The notes under the pieces were generated by a model that was given only the letters and a program-made list of their open reading frames with translations, was not told the DNA's origin and did not search any database. Positions 17,058 through 26,098 of a stretch of DNA of 64,000 nt are shown one piece after another (the stretch's first letter is position 1; every line of letters starts with the position of its first letter). The position numbers and the translations under genes are program-made. Location of the stretch: assembly GCF_019083965.1 (NCBI RefSeq), contig NZ_JAHRCY010000020.1:1-64000 (forward strand), read 5' to 3'. The DNA comes from Catellatospora tritici. GTDB taxonomy: Bacteria; Actinomycetota; Actinomycetes; Mycobacteriales; Micromonosporaceae.

Positions 17058-17990
17058 ATGACCATCGTCGCTCCCGAGGGCCGCCGCCTGCTGCGTGTCG
17101 AGGCCCGCAATGCCGAGACGCCGATCGAGCGCAAGCCCGAGTGGATCAAGGTCAAAGCGAAGATGGGCCCGGAGTTCACCCAGCTGCACTCGCTGGTGAA
17201 GCGGGAGGGCCTGCACACGGTCTGCCAGGAGGCGGGCTGCCCCAACATCTACGAGTGCTGGGAAGACCGCGAGGCGACCTTCCTCATCGGCGGTGACCAG
17301 TGCACCCGCCGCTGCGACTTCTGCCAGATCGACACCGGCAAGCCCGCCGAGTTCGACGCCGACGAGCCGCGCCGGGTCGGCGAGTCCGTGGCGACCATGG
17401 GCCTGAAGTACGCCACCGTGACCGGCGTCGCCCGCGACGACCTGCCCGACGGCGGCGCCTGGCTGTACGCCGAGACGGTCCGGCAGATCCACAACCTGGT
17501 CCCGGGCTGCGGCGTCGAGCTGCTGATCCCCGACTTCAACGCCGTCCCCGAGCAGCTGGCCGAGGTGTTCGCGGCCGCGCCCGAGGTGCTGGCGCACAAC
17601 GTCGAGACCGTGCCGCGCATCTTCAAGCGCATCCGGCCCGCGTTCCGCTACGAGCGCTCGCTCGAAGTGATCACCAAGGCCCGCGAGGCCGGCCTGGTCA
17701 CCAAGTCGAACCTGATCCTGGGCCTGGGCGAGGAGCGCGCGGAGGTGTCGCAGGCGCTGCGCGACCTGCACGCGGCGGGCTGCGAGCTGATCACCATCAC
17801 GCAGTACCTGCGCCCCACCCCGCGCCACCACCCCGTCGAGCGCTGGGTGAAGCCGGAGGAGTTCGTCGAGCTGAGCGCCGAGGCGACCGAGATCGGTTTC
17901 GCCGGCGTGATGAGTGGTCCGCTCGTTCGCTCGTCGTACCGGGCCGGACGCCTGTACCGTCAGGCCCTGGCAGCCCGTACCGCCGCCTGA
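17058..17990 (+). CDS. lipA: lipoyl synthase
   Basis: 310 residues. LipA inserts two sulfurs into octanoyl groups on E2/GcvH lipoyl domains. The auxiliary 4Fe-4S cluster cysteines are C56, C61 and C67 (CQEAGCPNIYEC); the radical-SAM CxxxCxxC is C82, C86, C89 (CTRRCDFC). The C-terminal GPLVRSSYRAG contains the Ser that completes the auxiliary cluster. It acts after LipB. Downstream DUF4191 follows by 32 bases, a conserved actinobacterial pair. Confidence 0.97.
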   Translation: MTIVAPEGRRLLRVEARNAETPIERKPEWIKVKAKMGPEFTQLHSLVKREGLHTVCQEAGCPNIYECWEDREATFLIGGDQCTRRCDFCQIDTGKPAEFDADEPRRVGESVATMGLKYATVTGVARDDLPDGGAWLYAETVRQIHNLVPGCGVELLIPDFNAVPEQLAEVFAAAPEVLAHNVETVPRIFKRIRPAFRYERSLEVITKAREAGLVTKSNLILGLGEERAEVSQALRDLHAAGCELITITQYLRPTPRHHPVERWVKPEEFVELSAEATEIGFAGVMSGPLVRSSYRAGRLYRQALAARTAA

Positions 17991-18022
17991 ACCGTCGACA
18001 CTGACCCTTAGGATCCACACCC

Positions 18023-18706
18023 ATGGCAAAGGCCGAAGAAAAGGTCTCCTTCTTCCAGCGGTTGAAGCAGATCGGCATGGTGTTCTCGTTCACCGCCAAG
18101 CAGGACCGCTGGTTCGTGCCGCTGGTCGCGGCCGCCGCGCTGATCCCGCTGGCCGTGACGATCACCGCCGTGCTGCTCGGCGCGGGCTGGCTGTGGCTCC
18201 CGATCGGCATCCTTTTCGCGCTGCTCGCGGTGCTCATCGTGCTCAACCTGCGGTCCAACACCGCGATGATGAACATGATGGAGGGCCAGCCGGGCGCGGC
18301 GGGCCAGCTGGTCGAGCAGATGCGCGGCGACTGGCGGGTCAAGCAGGCCGTCAGCGCGACCGCGCAGATGGACGTGGTGCACCTGGTGATCGGCAAGCCG
18401 GGCGTCATCCTGCTGGCCGAGGGCAGCTCGCAGCGGGTCAAGCCGCTGCTGGGTGAGCAGAAGCGCCGCCTGGCCAAGGTCATCGGCGACACCCCGCTGT
18501 ACGACTACATCATCGGCACCGAAGAGGGCCAGCTGTCGATCCGCAAGCTGCGGAGCACGCTGCTGCGGCTTCCTCCTCGCCTCAAGGGCAAGGACATCAA
18601 CGCCCTCGACCGGGCGCTGACCGCACTGACGGCCCGCCCGCAGATGCCCAAGGGCGGCCTGCCCAAGGAGTTCCGCCCCAAGATGCCACGCGGCCGCATG
18701 CGCTGA
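18023..18706 (+). CDS. DUF4191 membrane protein
   Basis: 227 residues with two adjacent membrane helices at about 31-53 and 56-76, then a soluble C-terminal part. A cytoplasmic N-terminus (KAEEKVSFFQRLKQIG) and a basic tail (PKEFRPKMPRGRMR) are visible. The family sits beside lipA in many actinobacteria but has no known activity. The stop codon is followed by hairpin copy B after 6 bases. Confidence 0.85.
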   Translation: MAKAEEKVSFFQRLKQIGMVFSFTAKQDRWFVPLVAAAALIPLAVTITAVLLGAGWLWLPIGILFALLAVLIVLNLRSNTAMMNMMEGQPGAAGQLVEQMRGDWRVKQAVSATAQMDVVHLVIGKPGVILLAEGSSQRVKPLLGEQKRRLAKVIGDTPLYDYIIGTEEGQLSIRKLRSTLLRLPPRLKGKDINALDRALTALTARPQMPKGGLPKEFRPKMPRGRMR

Positions 18707-18712
18707 CCTGAC

Positions 18713-18766
18713 GTAAGGAAGGGCACCTTCTTATCGCTTCACGCGGTGGAAGGTGCCCTTTTCAAC
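18713..18766 (+). repeat. hairpin element copy B, 3' of DUF4191
   Basis: Starts GTAAGGAAGGGCACC, ends GGTGCCCTTTTCAAC. The arms pair perfectly through the GGCACC/GGTGCC block, while the central core (CGCTTCACGCGGTG) has drifted. The 5' flank TGACCTGACGT matches that of copy A. The gene-proximal end is the GTAAGG end. Likely terminator. Confidence 0.85.
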
Positions 18767-18821
18767 GCGCACTTTCATCGTCATTCATAAGATCCAGTAG
18801 GAACCTTCCGGAAGATGTCTA

Positions 18822-18838
18822 CTAGATCTAACGTCTAG
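18822..18838 (+). promoter_or_regulatory. CTAGA-N7-TCTAG operator overlapping the ArsR-type gene start region
   Basis: Inverted repeat ending 3 bases before the ATG at 18842. A CTTCCGGAAG palindrome lies just upstream (18805-18814). The position fits autorepression by the winged-helix regulator encoded next. Confidence 0.5.
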
Positions 18839-18841
18839 GAC

Positions 18842-19414
18842 ATGCGACGCATCACCGATCCGCAGGTGCTCAAAGGCCTCGCCCAGCCCATCAGGCAGAA
18901 GCTCTACCGGCTGCTGGTGCAGCTCGGGCCCGCAACCGGCGCGACGCTGTCCAAGCGCCTGGGCACCGATCCCGGGCAGACCAGCTACCACCTGCGCGAA
19001 CTGGCCCGGCACGGCTTCGTCGAGGACGTGCCGGAGCTGGCCCGCGACCGCCGCGAGCGCTGGTGGCGCGCCGTACCCGGCTCCACCGGCTGGGCGCACG
19101 TCGACTTCCCCACCCCGGAGGGTCAGGCCGTCGCCGCCGCGGCCAAGGCCCAGGTCGTCATCGACGAGTTCGAGCGGGTACGCGCCTACGAGCGCAGCCG
19201 CGACACCTGGAGCCCGGCGTGGCAGGCCGCCGCGACCAGCAGCGATTCGTTCCTCCGGCTCACCTCCGACGAGCTGGCCGGACTCACCGCCGAACTGCAC
19301 GAGGTGCTGGTGCGCTATGCCCGCCTCGGCCGCGAACGCGCCGCCGCGCCGGAGCCCGATCCCGACCGCGAGCACGTCTTCCTGTTCTTCCACGCCTTCC
19401 CCGAGCGTCCCTGA
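18842..19414 (+). CDS. winged-helix (ArsR-like) transcriptional regulator
   Basis: 190 residues. The N-terminal helix-turn-helix reads DPQVLKGLAQPIRQKLYRLL ... TLSKRLGTDPGQTSYHLRELARHGFVEDV, the ArsR/HTH_20 pattern that starts with a 'ranges of metabolic state' repressor helix and recognises DNA via SYHLREL. The wing follows with RERWWRAV. The C-terminal half (about 85-190) is a helical effector part with no metal-binding Cys. It is 25 bases upstream of an MFS transporter in the same direction, a typical drug-sensing repressor/pump pair. Confidence 0.82.
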   Translation: MRRITDPQVLKGLAQPIRQKLYRLLVQLGPATGATLSKRLGTDPGQTSYHLRELARHGFVEDVPELARDRRERWWRAVPGSTGWAHVDFPTPEGQAVAAAAKAQVVIDEFERVRAYERSRDTWSPAWQAAATSSDSFLRLTSDELAGLTAELHEVLVRYARLGRERAAAPEPDPDREHVFLFFHAFPERP

Positions 19415-19439
19415 CCTCCGTCCCCCAGGAGCACCCCCG

Positions 19440-20696
19440 ATGACCACCGCCACCCTCACCCCGCCCCCGGCGGCCACCCCGGCCCGCCCCGCCCACCGCG
19501 AACCCGGCTACCTGCGCTACGTGGCCGGGCAGGCCGTGTCCGTCCTCGGCGACCAGGTCTGGTACGTCGCGCTGTCGTACACGGCAGTCCAGCTCGCCGA
19601 CCCGGCCACCGCGGGCGCCGTGCTGGCCGTCTCCTCGGTGCCGCGGCTGTTGCTGCTGCTGTTCGGCGGGGCGATCGTCGACCGGTACTGCCCGCGCCGC
19701 CTCATGATCGGCAGTGACCTCGCCCGCGGCGCGATCGCGCTGGTCACCGCCGCGATCGCGGTGGCCCAGCCGAGCATCACGCTGCTGGTCGTGGTCGCGC
19801 TCGCATTCGGCGTCGCCGACGCGCTGTTCCTGCCCGCCGCGGGCACGATGCCGCCGCGCCTGCTCGCACCGGCGCAGCTCACCAGCGGTCTGGCCCTGTC
19901 CGGGCTGGCCGCGCGCCTGGCCCTGACCCTGGGCGCCCCGCTGGGCGGCCTGCTGCTGCCGCTGGGCGGGCTCCCGCTGGCCTGCCTGGTCAACGCCGTC
20001 ACCTTCGCCGTCTCGGTGCTGGCGCTGTGGTCGGTCCGTCCCACGCCCGCCCCGGCCGGCACCGCCCGCGCCCCGCTGGGCGCCTCGATCCGCGAGGGCC
20101 TGCGCCACCTGGCCCGCCATCGCGTACTGCGCGGCACGCTGGGCGTGTCACTGCTGGTCAACGTCGGTTTCGTCGGCCCGATGAACGTCGGCCTCGCGCT
20201 GGTCGCGGCCGACCGGGGCTGGGGCGCGGGCGGCATCGGGGCCATGCTCGCCGGGTTCGGCGCCGGCGCCGCGCTGGGCAGCCTGGCCATGCTGCGGGTA
20301 CGGCCCCAGCGCGGCATCGGCCCGGTGCTGGCTCTCGGCGCGACGGTCCAGGGGGTCGCCGTGTTCGCGGTCGTGCTCGCCCCCGCTCAGGCGTGGGCGG
20401 TGGCCGCCACGGCGGTCGTCGGGCTGACCAGCGGGCCGCTCGGGGTGCTGCTGTCGGCGCTGGTGCAGGGCCACACCGCCGACACCCACCGGGGCCGGGT
20501 CGCCAGCGTCAACACGCTGGCCAGCCTCGGCGTCACGCCGTTGGCGATCGCGGCGGTCGGCGCCGCGGCGGGGGCGTTCGGGACGGTGCCGACATTCGCG
20601 GGCAGCGCGTCCCTGGAGCTGGTCGCGGCGGTGCTGTGCGTGGCGGTCCCCGCCCTGCGCGACGCCCGCCTCGCCCCGCCCAGCAGCCGCCCTTAG
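19440..20696 (+). CDS. MFS transporter (drug-efflux type)
   Basis: 418 residues, twelve predicted membrane segments. The first begins GYLRYVAGQAVSVLGDQVWYVALSY, the DHA3/MFS_3-like entry seen in actinobacterial multidrug exporters. The cytoplasmic loop after helix 2 has GGAIVDRYCPRRLMIGSD, the MFS loop motif. ATG at 19440 follows AGGAG by 9 bases. Probably cotranscribed with the preceding regulator, which would control it. Confidence 0.85.
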   Translation: MTTATLTPPPAATPARPAHREPGYLRYVAGQAVSVLGDQVWYVALSYTAVQLADPATAGAVLAVSSVPRLLLLLFGGAIVDRYCPRRLMIGSDLARGAIALVTAAIAVAQPSITLLVVVALAFGVADALFLPAAGTMPPRLLAPAQLTSGLALSGLAARLALTLGAPLGGLLLPLGGLPLACLVNAVTFAVSVLALWSVRPTPAPAGTARAPLGASIREGLRHLARHRVLRGTLGVSLLVNVGFVGPMNVGLALVAADRGWGAGGIGAMLAGFGAGAALGSLAMLRVRPQRGIGPVLALGATVQGVAVFAVVLAPAQAWAVAATAVVGLTSGPLGVLLSALVQGHTADTHRGRVASVNTLASLGVTPLAIAAVGAAAGAFGTVPTFAGSASLELVAAVLCVAVPALRDARLAPPSSRP

Positions 20697-20710
20697 CCGC
20701 GAACGGCGAG

Positions 20711-20752
20711 CGCCCTGCGGCGCGCGCCCTGCGGCGAGCGCCCTGCGGTGTG
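20711..20752. repeat. three 14-bp tandem repeats (CGCCCTGCGG core)
   Basis: Cores start at 20711, 20725 and 20739. They lie between the convergent MFS and RDD genes; no stem with a clear loop is formed. Confidence 0.8.
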
Positions 20753-20787
20753 CGACGTCGAGCCGCGGCGCTCGGAGGTCGGGAGGC

Positions 20788-21153
20788 TCAGACGGCAGGG
20801 CGGATGATCGTTCCGGCGGCGCGGTCGTGCAGGCCGCGGCGCTCGGGATCCATCACCAGAGCCGGGATGACCAGGGCGAGCAGGATGCCGCGCAGGGCGC
20901 CACGAAGTAGGCCGACCGGCTGACCCGTCTGGTCGCCGAGACAGGTAATCTTCGCCAGACGCATGCCGGGGGTCTGACCGAACAGGCCCACGAAAAAGGT
21001 GTATTCGGCGATGAGCACGACAACCGGGGCCCAACCGTCCACCATCGGGCGGGCGAAGATCCCGGCGACGAGGACGCACAGCATCCAGTCGAGCAGCAGG
21101 GCGCCGAAGCGCCTGGCCAACGACGGAACAGCAGGTAGCGAGGCGTCTGTCAC
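20788..21153 (-). CDS. RDD-family membrane protein
   Basis: 121 residues. It opens with SLARRFGALLLDWMLCVLVAG, the RDD-like R...D in the first membrane helix. Further helices follow at about 47-67 and 90-112, and the family tail GLHDRAAGTIIRP is present. GTG at 21153 is taken because it precedes the RDD motif at normal distance. Family members may exchange ions. The gene is divergent from glnA, as in other actinobacteria. Confidence 0.85.
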   Translation of the reverse strand: MTDASLPAVPSLARRFGALLLDWMLCVLVAGIFARPMVDGWAPVVVLIAEYTFFVGLFGQTPGMRLAKITCLGDQTGQPVGLLRGALRGILLALVIPALVMDPERRGLHDRAAGTIIRPAV

Positions 21154-21204
21154 CCGGTGAGCGTACCGCCCGGGTCGGTGAGGCCTCATCGGGCCGGTTT
21201 ACAG

Positions 21205-21225
21205 GTGACGTAACACGGCCGAAAC
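21205..21225 (+). promoter_or_regulatory. GlnR box upstream of glnA
   Basis: GTAAC-N6-GAAAC (21210-21225) matches the actinobacterial GlnR a/b-site consensus exactly, with an additional GTGAC abutting it at 21205. It lies about 170 bases before the glnA start and upstream of a CTGACA-like -35, as expected for activation under nitrogen limitation. Confidence 0.7.
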
Positions 21226-21390
21226 AAAACTGACACGGCAGGGCAACGCCGCGGTTCTAGCGTCGCGACCAGCCAATGGCCACCCGACGCAACGCAGCGC
21301 CGTCGGCCGCGTTTCCCAGGGAAGAGCCCCCGAGAGATGTGCTGAGTGGGGGCCGTGAGCTCCCAGAGACCATCCGTGCCAGGAGGACGT

Positions 21391-22824
21391 GTGTTCGCCA
21401 ACTCCGAAGAACTGCTTCGGTACATCAAGGACGAAGACGTCAAGTTCGTCGACGTCCGCTTCTGTGACCTGCCCGGCGTGATGCAGTTCTTCACGGTGCC
21501 GGTGCAGTCGTTCGACGCGAGCGTCTTCTCCGACGGCCTCGCCTTCGACGGCTCGTCCATCCGCGGCTTCCAGCAGATCCACGAGTCGGACATGCTGCTG
21601 CTGCCGGACGTGACCACGGCGTTCATCGACCCGTTCCGGATCCAGAAGACGCTGGCGCTGAACTTCTTCATCCACGACCCGTTCACGCGTGAGGCCTACT
21701 CGCGTGACCCGCGCAACGTGGCGAAGAAGGCCGAGGCGTACCTGGCCGCCAGCGGCATCGCCGACACCGCGTACTTCGGCGCCGAGGCGGAGTTCTACAT
21801 CTTCGACTCGATCCGCTACTCCACCCAGGCGAACCAGGCGTTCTACCACATCGACTCGATCGAGGGTGCCTGGAACACCGGTGCGGCCACCAACGCCGAC
21901 GGCTCGGCCAACCGCGGCTACAAGCCCGGCTACAAGGGCGGCTACTTCCCGGTCGCGCCGACCGACCACTACGCGGACCTGCGCGACCAGATGGTCACCA
22001 ACCTGGTGAACCTCGGCTACACGGTCGAGCGCGGTCACCACGAGGTCGGCACCGCCGGTCAGGCTGAGATCAACTACAAGTTCTCGACGCTGCTCGCCTC
22101 CGGCGACCAGATGCAGCTGTTCAAGTACGTCATCAAGAACACCGCCTGGCAGGCCGGCAAGACCGCGACCTTCATGCCGAAGCCGCTGTTCGGTGACAAC
22201 GGTTCGGGCATGCACACCCACCAGAGCCTCTGGCTGGGTGGCGAGCCGCTGTTCTACGACGAGACCGGCTACGCCGGCCTGTCGGACACCGCCCGCTGGT
22301 ACATCGGCGGTCTGCTGCACCACGCGCCGTCGCTGCTGGCCTTCACCAACCCGTCGGTCAACTCGTACCGTCGTCTGGTGCCGGGCTTCGAGGCGCCGGT
22401 CAACCTGGTGTACTCGCAGCGCAACCGCTCCGCCTGCACCCGTATCCCGGTGACCGGCACGAACGCGAAGGCCAAGCGCATCGAGTTCCGCTGCCCGGAC
22501 CCGTCGTCGAACCCGTACCTGGCGTTCTCGGCGATGCTGATGGCCGGTCTCGACGGTATCCGCAACAAGATCGAGCCCCCGGCTCCGATCGACAAGGACC
22601 TCTACGACCTGCCGCCGGAGGAGGTCGCGAACGTGACCCAGGTGCCGGGCTCGCTGTCGGACGTCCTCACCTCGCTGGAGAAGGACAACGACTACCTGCA
22701 GGCCGGTGGCGTGTTCACCAGCGACCTGATCGAGACCTGGATCGACTACAAGCGGTCCAACGAGATCGACCCGGTTCGCCTGCGGCCGACGCCGCACGAG
22801 TTCCAGATGTACTTTGACTGCTGA
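21391..22824 (+). CDS. glnA: glutamine synthetase type I
   Basis: 477 residues. It makes glutamine from glutamate, ammonia and ATP. GTG at 21391 has AGGAGG 5 bases upstream and gives the standard MFANSEELL start. Conserved sequence includes FDGSSIRGF, AEAEFYIFD, GHHEVGTAGQAEINY (metal-binding Glu), NGSGMHTHQS, NRSACTRIPV and the C-terminal EFQMYFDC. The adenylylation-site tyrosine is Y405 in KDLYDLPPEE, so activity should be controlled by GlnE, encoded at 26995-29949. Transcription is probably controlled by GlnR through the upstream box. A strong terminator follows. Confidence 0.97.
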   Translation: MFANSEELLRYIKDEDVKFVDVRFCDLPGVMQFFTVPVQSFDASVFSDGLAFDGSSIRGFQQIHESDMLLLPDVTTAFIDPFRIQKTLALNFFIHDPFTREAYSRDPRNVAKKAEAYLAASGIADTAYFGAEAEFYIFDSIRYSTQANQAFYHIDSIEGAWNTGAATNADGSANRGYKPGYKGGYFPVAPTDHYADLRDQMVTNLVNLGYTVERGHHEVGTAGQAEINYKFSTLLASGDQMQLFKYVIKNTAWQAGKTATFMPKPLFGDNGSGMHTHQSLWLGGEPLFYDETGYAGLSDTARWYIGGLLHHAPSLLAFTNPSVNSYRRLVPGFEAPVNLVYSQRNRSACTRIPVTGTNAKAKRIEFRCPDPSSNPYLAFSAMLMAGLDGIRNKIEPPAPIDKDLYDLPPEEVANVTQVPGSLSDVLTSLEKDNDYLQAGGVFTSDLIETWIDYKRSNEIDPVRLRPTPHEFQMYFDC

Positions 22825-22862
22825 CGAAGTCAGCAATCAAACAGCAGCTCAGTGACTGCTGT

Positions 22863-22899
22863 GAAGGAGGGGCCGGGCTCAATGCCCGGCCCCTCCTTC
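22863..22899 (+). terminator. glnA terminator
   Basis: Perfect 16-base arms (22863-22878 and 22884-22899) with a TCAAT loop, 38 bases after the glnA stop. No U-run follows beyond TCGT. Confidence 0.85.
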
Positions 22900-22937
22900 G
22901 TCGCGACAAACCATCGGCCCGTACCCAAACCCCGCCC

Positions 22938-23297
22938 TTACGCAGGCGTCTTAACCCCCGACGCCGCCTGTTCCGGAGCCACCGGAGCGGGTTCGGCGGC
23001 GGTCGCGGTGGCCACGGCGACGGCGGCCGGGGCGGCGCCCAGGACCGGGGCGGCCGCCGCGACCAGGCTCGGGCTGTTCGGGGCGCCGATCGGGCCCGAC
23101 CCGATCGACATCAGCACCGACAGCAGGGCCGCGCTGACCGCCAGCGACAGCGCCCCACGCCACTCGATCGCGGTGACGTCGGCGCCGACAGCGCCGCTGA
23201 CCGAGCCCACGCCGAACGCCGCGATCAGGGCCTGGACGAAGGTCTTGATCGCACGCTCCATGGTGCCGATCCAGAACTGCTTGTTGAGCAGGTACAT
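22938..23297 (-). CDS. holin-like small membrane protein
   Basis: 119 residues. It begins MYLLNKQFWIGTMERAIKTFVQALIAAFG, which resembles r1t-type phage holins, with a second hydrophobic segment WRGALSLAVSAALLSVLMSIG. The last 45 residues are an Ala/Pro/Val tail unlike phage holins. ATG at 23297 has an AGGGAG site upstream. No lysin or other phage gene is near, so this is a stand-alone actinobacterial holin-like protein. The role is unknown; it would make pores or simply be a small membrane anchor. Confidence 0.7.
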   Translation of the reverse strand: MYLLNKQFWIGTMERAIKTFVQALIAAFGVGSVSGAVGADVTAIEWRGALSLAVSAALLSVLMSIGSGPIGAPNSPSLVAAAAPVLGAAPAAVAVATATAAEPAPVAPEQAASGVKTPA

Positions 23298-23440
23298 GCG
23301 GTTGCTCCCTAAGGGGTGAAGCCCGAAGACGGGCATGAGCCTAGATGCCCGGGATCGCCGGATGGCGTCGCGTGTGCGACACCTGCCCTCACCTGGCACA
23401 AACCGGTTCGGACGACCGCGGCTGACCAGACGGAGGATTT

Positions 23441-23460
23441 CCGTTACCTGGCGGTAACGG
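23441..23460. promoter_or_regulatory. CCGTTACC-TGGC-GGTAACGG palindrome
   Basis: Perfect 8-base arms, 31 bases upstream of the acylase start, in the divergent promoter region of the holin-like and acylase genes. Possible operator for either. Confidence 0.45.
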
Positions 23461-23491
23461 CGATCACACCTGGTGCGTAGACTCCGCCAAC

Positions 23492-26035
23492 GTGAAACCC
23501 CCACGTACTTTCCTGCGCCGCCTGCGCAAGGTCGCACTCTGGACCCTCGGTGTGGTGGTGGTGCTCGCCATCGTCGCCACCGGGCTCGGCGTGTGGTCGG
23601 TGCGCCGTGCCTTCCCCACCGAGGAAGGCACCCTCGCCCTGCCGGGCCTGTCCGCGCCGGTCACCGTCAAGCGTGACCAGTACGGCATTCCGCAGGTGTT
23701 CGCGAAGACCTCCGACGACCTGTACCGGGCGCAGGGCTACCTGCACGCCCAGGACCGGTTCTGGGAGATGGACTTCCGCCGCCACGTGACCGCGGGCCGG
23801 ATCTCGGAGCTGTTCGGACAGAGCCAGCTCGAGACGGACAAGTACCTGCGCACCATGGGCTGGCGCCGGGTGGCCGAGCAGGAGGTGGGGCTGCTGTCGC
23901 CGCAGGCACAGCAGGGCCTGAAGGCGTACGCCGACGGCGTGAACGCGTGGCTGGCCGCCAACACCGACCGGCAGGGCGACGGGTTCGCCGCCTCGGGCGC
24001 GCTGAGCCTGGAGTACAGCATCCTCGGCCTGCAGAACTCCGACTACGTGGTGGAGCCGTGGCAGCCCGCCGACAGCCTCGCCTGGCTCAAGGCGATGGCG
24101 TGGGACCTGCGCGGCAACATGGAGACCGAGATCCGCCGTGAGGCGCTGAAGGCCGAGGGCCTGTCGACCGCGCAGGTGGAGCAGCTCTACCCGACGTACC
24201 CGATCGACCGCAACGTGCCGATCGTGCCCGGCGGCGCCGTGGTGAACGGGGCCTTCGACCAGAACGCGAAGGGTGCGCCGACCCCGACGACCCCGAAGGC
24301 CGACGCGGTGTCGCTGCCCGCGGGCGGGCTGCTCGACCTGGCCGACGGCCTGGCCAAGCTGCCGGGCCTGATGGGCAACGCCGACGGCGACGGCATCGGC
24401 TCGAACTCGTGGGTGATCTCCGGCAAGCGGACCGCCACCGGCAAGCCGATCCTGGCCAACGACCCGCACCTGAGCCCGAGCCAGCCTGGCATCTGGTACC
24501 AGATGGGCCTGTTCTGCGAGTGCGGCCTGAAGGTCGCCGGTTTCACCTTCTCCGGTGTGCCCGGCGTGGTCATCGGCCACAACGACCGGATCGCGTGGGG
24601 TTTCACCAACCTCGACCCCGACGTGATCGACATGTACCTGGAGAAGCTCGACGGTGACAAGGTCAACGTCGACGGCCAGTGGGAGCCGCTGACCACCCGC
24701 CAGGAGGTCATCAAGGTCGCGGGCGGCCAGGACGTGACCATCACGGTGCGTACGAGCAAACACGGCCCGCTGCTGTCGGATGCCAGCGACGACCTGAAGA
24801 AGCTCGGCGGGGACTACGCGCTGGCGATCCGCTGGACGGCGCTGGACCCGGGCCGCACCGCCGACGCGCTGTTCTCGCTGAACAAGGCGAAGGACTGGAC
24901 CGAGTTCCGGGCCGCCGCGGCGCTGTTCGAGGTGCCCGCGCAGAACATCGTGTACGCCGACGTCGACGGCAACATCGGCTACCAGTCCCCCGGCCGCATC
25001 CCGGTGCGCGGCGCCGCCGGCGACGGCAAGTGGTTCGCGCAGGGCTGGGACAGCAAGTACGACTGGACCGGCTTCATCCCGTTCGCGGAGCTGCCCAGCG
25101 TGTTCAACCCGGAGCAGGGGTACATCGCCACCGCCAACCAGAAGGTCATCGGTGACCAGTACCAGCACCACCTGACCGACGACTGGAGCTTCGGCTACCG
25201 CAGCCAGCGCATCAACGACATGATCCAGGCGAAGTCCGGCATCACGCTGGACGACGTGCAGCAGATGCAGTTCGACAACCGCAACGGCTTCGCGCCGACG
25301 CTGATCCCGGTGCTGCAGGCCGACCAGCGGGGCGGCCGGTCCAAGGTCGAGCAGGACGCGGACAAACTGCTGCAGGGCTGGGACTTCCAGCAGGGCGAGG
25401 ACTCGGCGGCCGCGGCGTACTACAACGCGATCTGGCGCAACCTGCTGCTGCTGACGTTCGACGAGATCCCGAGCGACTACACGCCCGACGGCGGCGACCG
25501 GTGGTTCGAGGTGGTGCGGGCGCTGCTGGACAAGCCGGACGACCCGTACTGGGACGTGAAGTCCACCCCGACGGTGGAGAAGCGCGACGACATCCTGGTC
25601 CGGGCCATGTCCGACGCGGTGAAGGAGCTGTCGGAGGCGCAGGGCGAGGACGTGTCGAAGTGGCGCTGGGGTGCCATGCACACGCTCACCCCGACCCACG
25701 CCACGTTCGGCGAGTCGGGCATCGGGCCGATCGAGTGGCTGTTCAACGAGCCCGCGGCCGGGGTGTCCGGCGGTGACTCGATCGTCAACGCGACCGGCTG
25801 GAGCGCGGGCGACGGGTACGAGGTCGACGCGGTGCCGTCGATGCGCATGATCGTGGATCTGGCGAATCTCAACGACTCGCGCTGGGTGCAGCTGACCGGC
25901 AACTCCGGCCACGCTTTCCACGACAACTACGCCGACCAGTTCGAGCTGTGGCGCACCGGCCGAATGCTGCCGTTCCGCTTCGACAACGACGACCAACCCC
26001 TGGACTCCACCCAGGTCCTGACCCTCACGCCATAA
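23492..26035 (+). CDS. penicillin acylase family protein (Ntn hydrolase)
   Basis: 847 residues. An N-terminal membrane anchor/signal lies at about residues 14-34. The alpha-chain region ends before the autocatalytic cut at the Gly-Ser of DGIGSNSWVISG; S304 would become the N-terminal nucleophile of the beta chain. The downstream GKPILANDPHL is a family hallmark, as is GVPGVVIGHNDRIAWGFTN. By family it hydrolyses amide bonds of penicillins, acyl-homoserine lactones or related substrates outside the cell; the substrate cannot be told. GTG at 23492 is assumed from the signal anchor. Confidence 0.88.
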   Translation: MKPPRTFLRRLRKVALWTLGVVVVLAIVATGLGVWSVRRAFPTEEGTLALPGLSAPVTVKRDQYGIPQVFAKTSDDLYRAQGYLHAQDRFWEMDFRRHVTAGRISELFGQSQLETDKYLRTMGWRRVAEQEVGLLSPQAQQGLKAYADGVNAWLAANTDRQGDGFAASGALSLEYSILGLQNSDYVVEPWQPADSLAWLKAMAWDLRGNMETEIRREALKAEGLSTAQVEQLYPTYPIDRNVPIVPGGAVVNGAFDQNAKGAPTPTTPKADAVSLPAGGLLDLADGLAKLPGLMGNADGDGIGSNSWVISGKRTATGKPILANDPHLSPSQPGIWYQMGLFCECGLKVAGFTFSGVPGVVIGHNDRIAWGFTNLDPDVIDMYLEKLDGDKVNVDGQWEPLTTRQEVIKVAGGQDVTITVRTSKHGPLLSDASDDLKKLGGDYALAIRWTALDPGRTADALFSLNKAKDWTEFRAAAALFEVPAQNIVYADVDGNIGYQSPGRIPVRGAAGDGKWFAQGWDSKYDWTGFIPFAELPSVFNPEQGYIATANQKVIGDQYQHHLTDDWSFGYRSQRINDMIQAKSGITLDDVQQMQFDNRNGFAPTLIPVLQADQRGGRSKVEQDADKLLQGWDFQQGEDSAAAAYYNAIWRNLLLLTFDEIPSDYTPDGGDRWFEVVRALLDKPDDPYWDVKSTPTVEKRDDILVRAMSDAVKELSEAQGEDVSKWRWGAMHTLTPTHATFGESGIGPIEWLFNEPAAGVSGGDSIVNATGWSAGDGYEVDAVPSMRMIVDLANLNDSRWVQLTGNSGHAFHDNYADQFELWRTGRMLPFRFDNDDQPLDSTQVLTLTP

Positions 26036-26044
26036 GGCTCTCGG

Positions 26045-26098
26045 GTTAAGAAGGGCCCCTTCTACATCGCAAAGCGATAAGAAGGGGCCCTTCCTTAC
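26045..26098 (-). repeat. hairpin element copy C between convergent genes
   Basis: Near-perfect copy with arms GGGCCCC/GGGGCCC and core TCGC-AAA-GCGA. It lies 9 bases past the acylase stop, and its GTAAGG end supplies the TAA stop codon of the minus-strand phosphoesterase (26095-26097). Confidence 0.9.

Noticed and set aside
22938..23297. Prophage remnant around the holin-like gene
   Set aside because: Neighbours are glnA and an acylase, with no integrase, lysin or attachment repeats.
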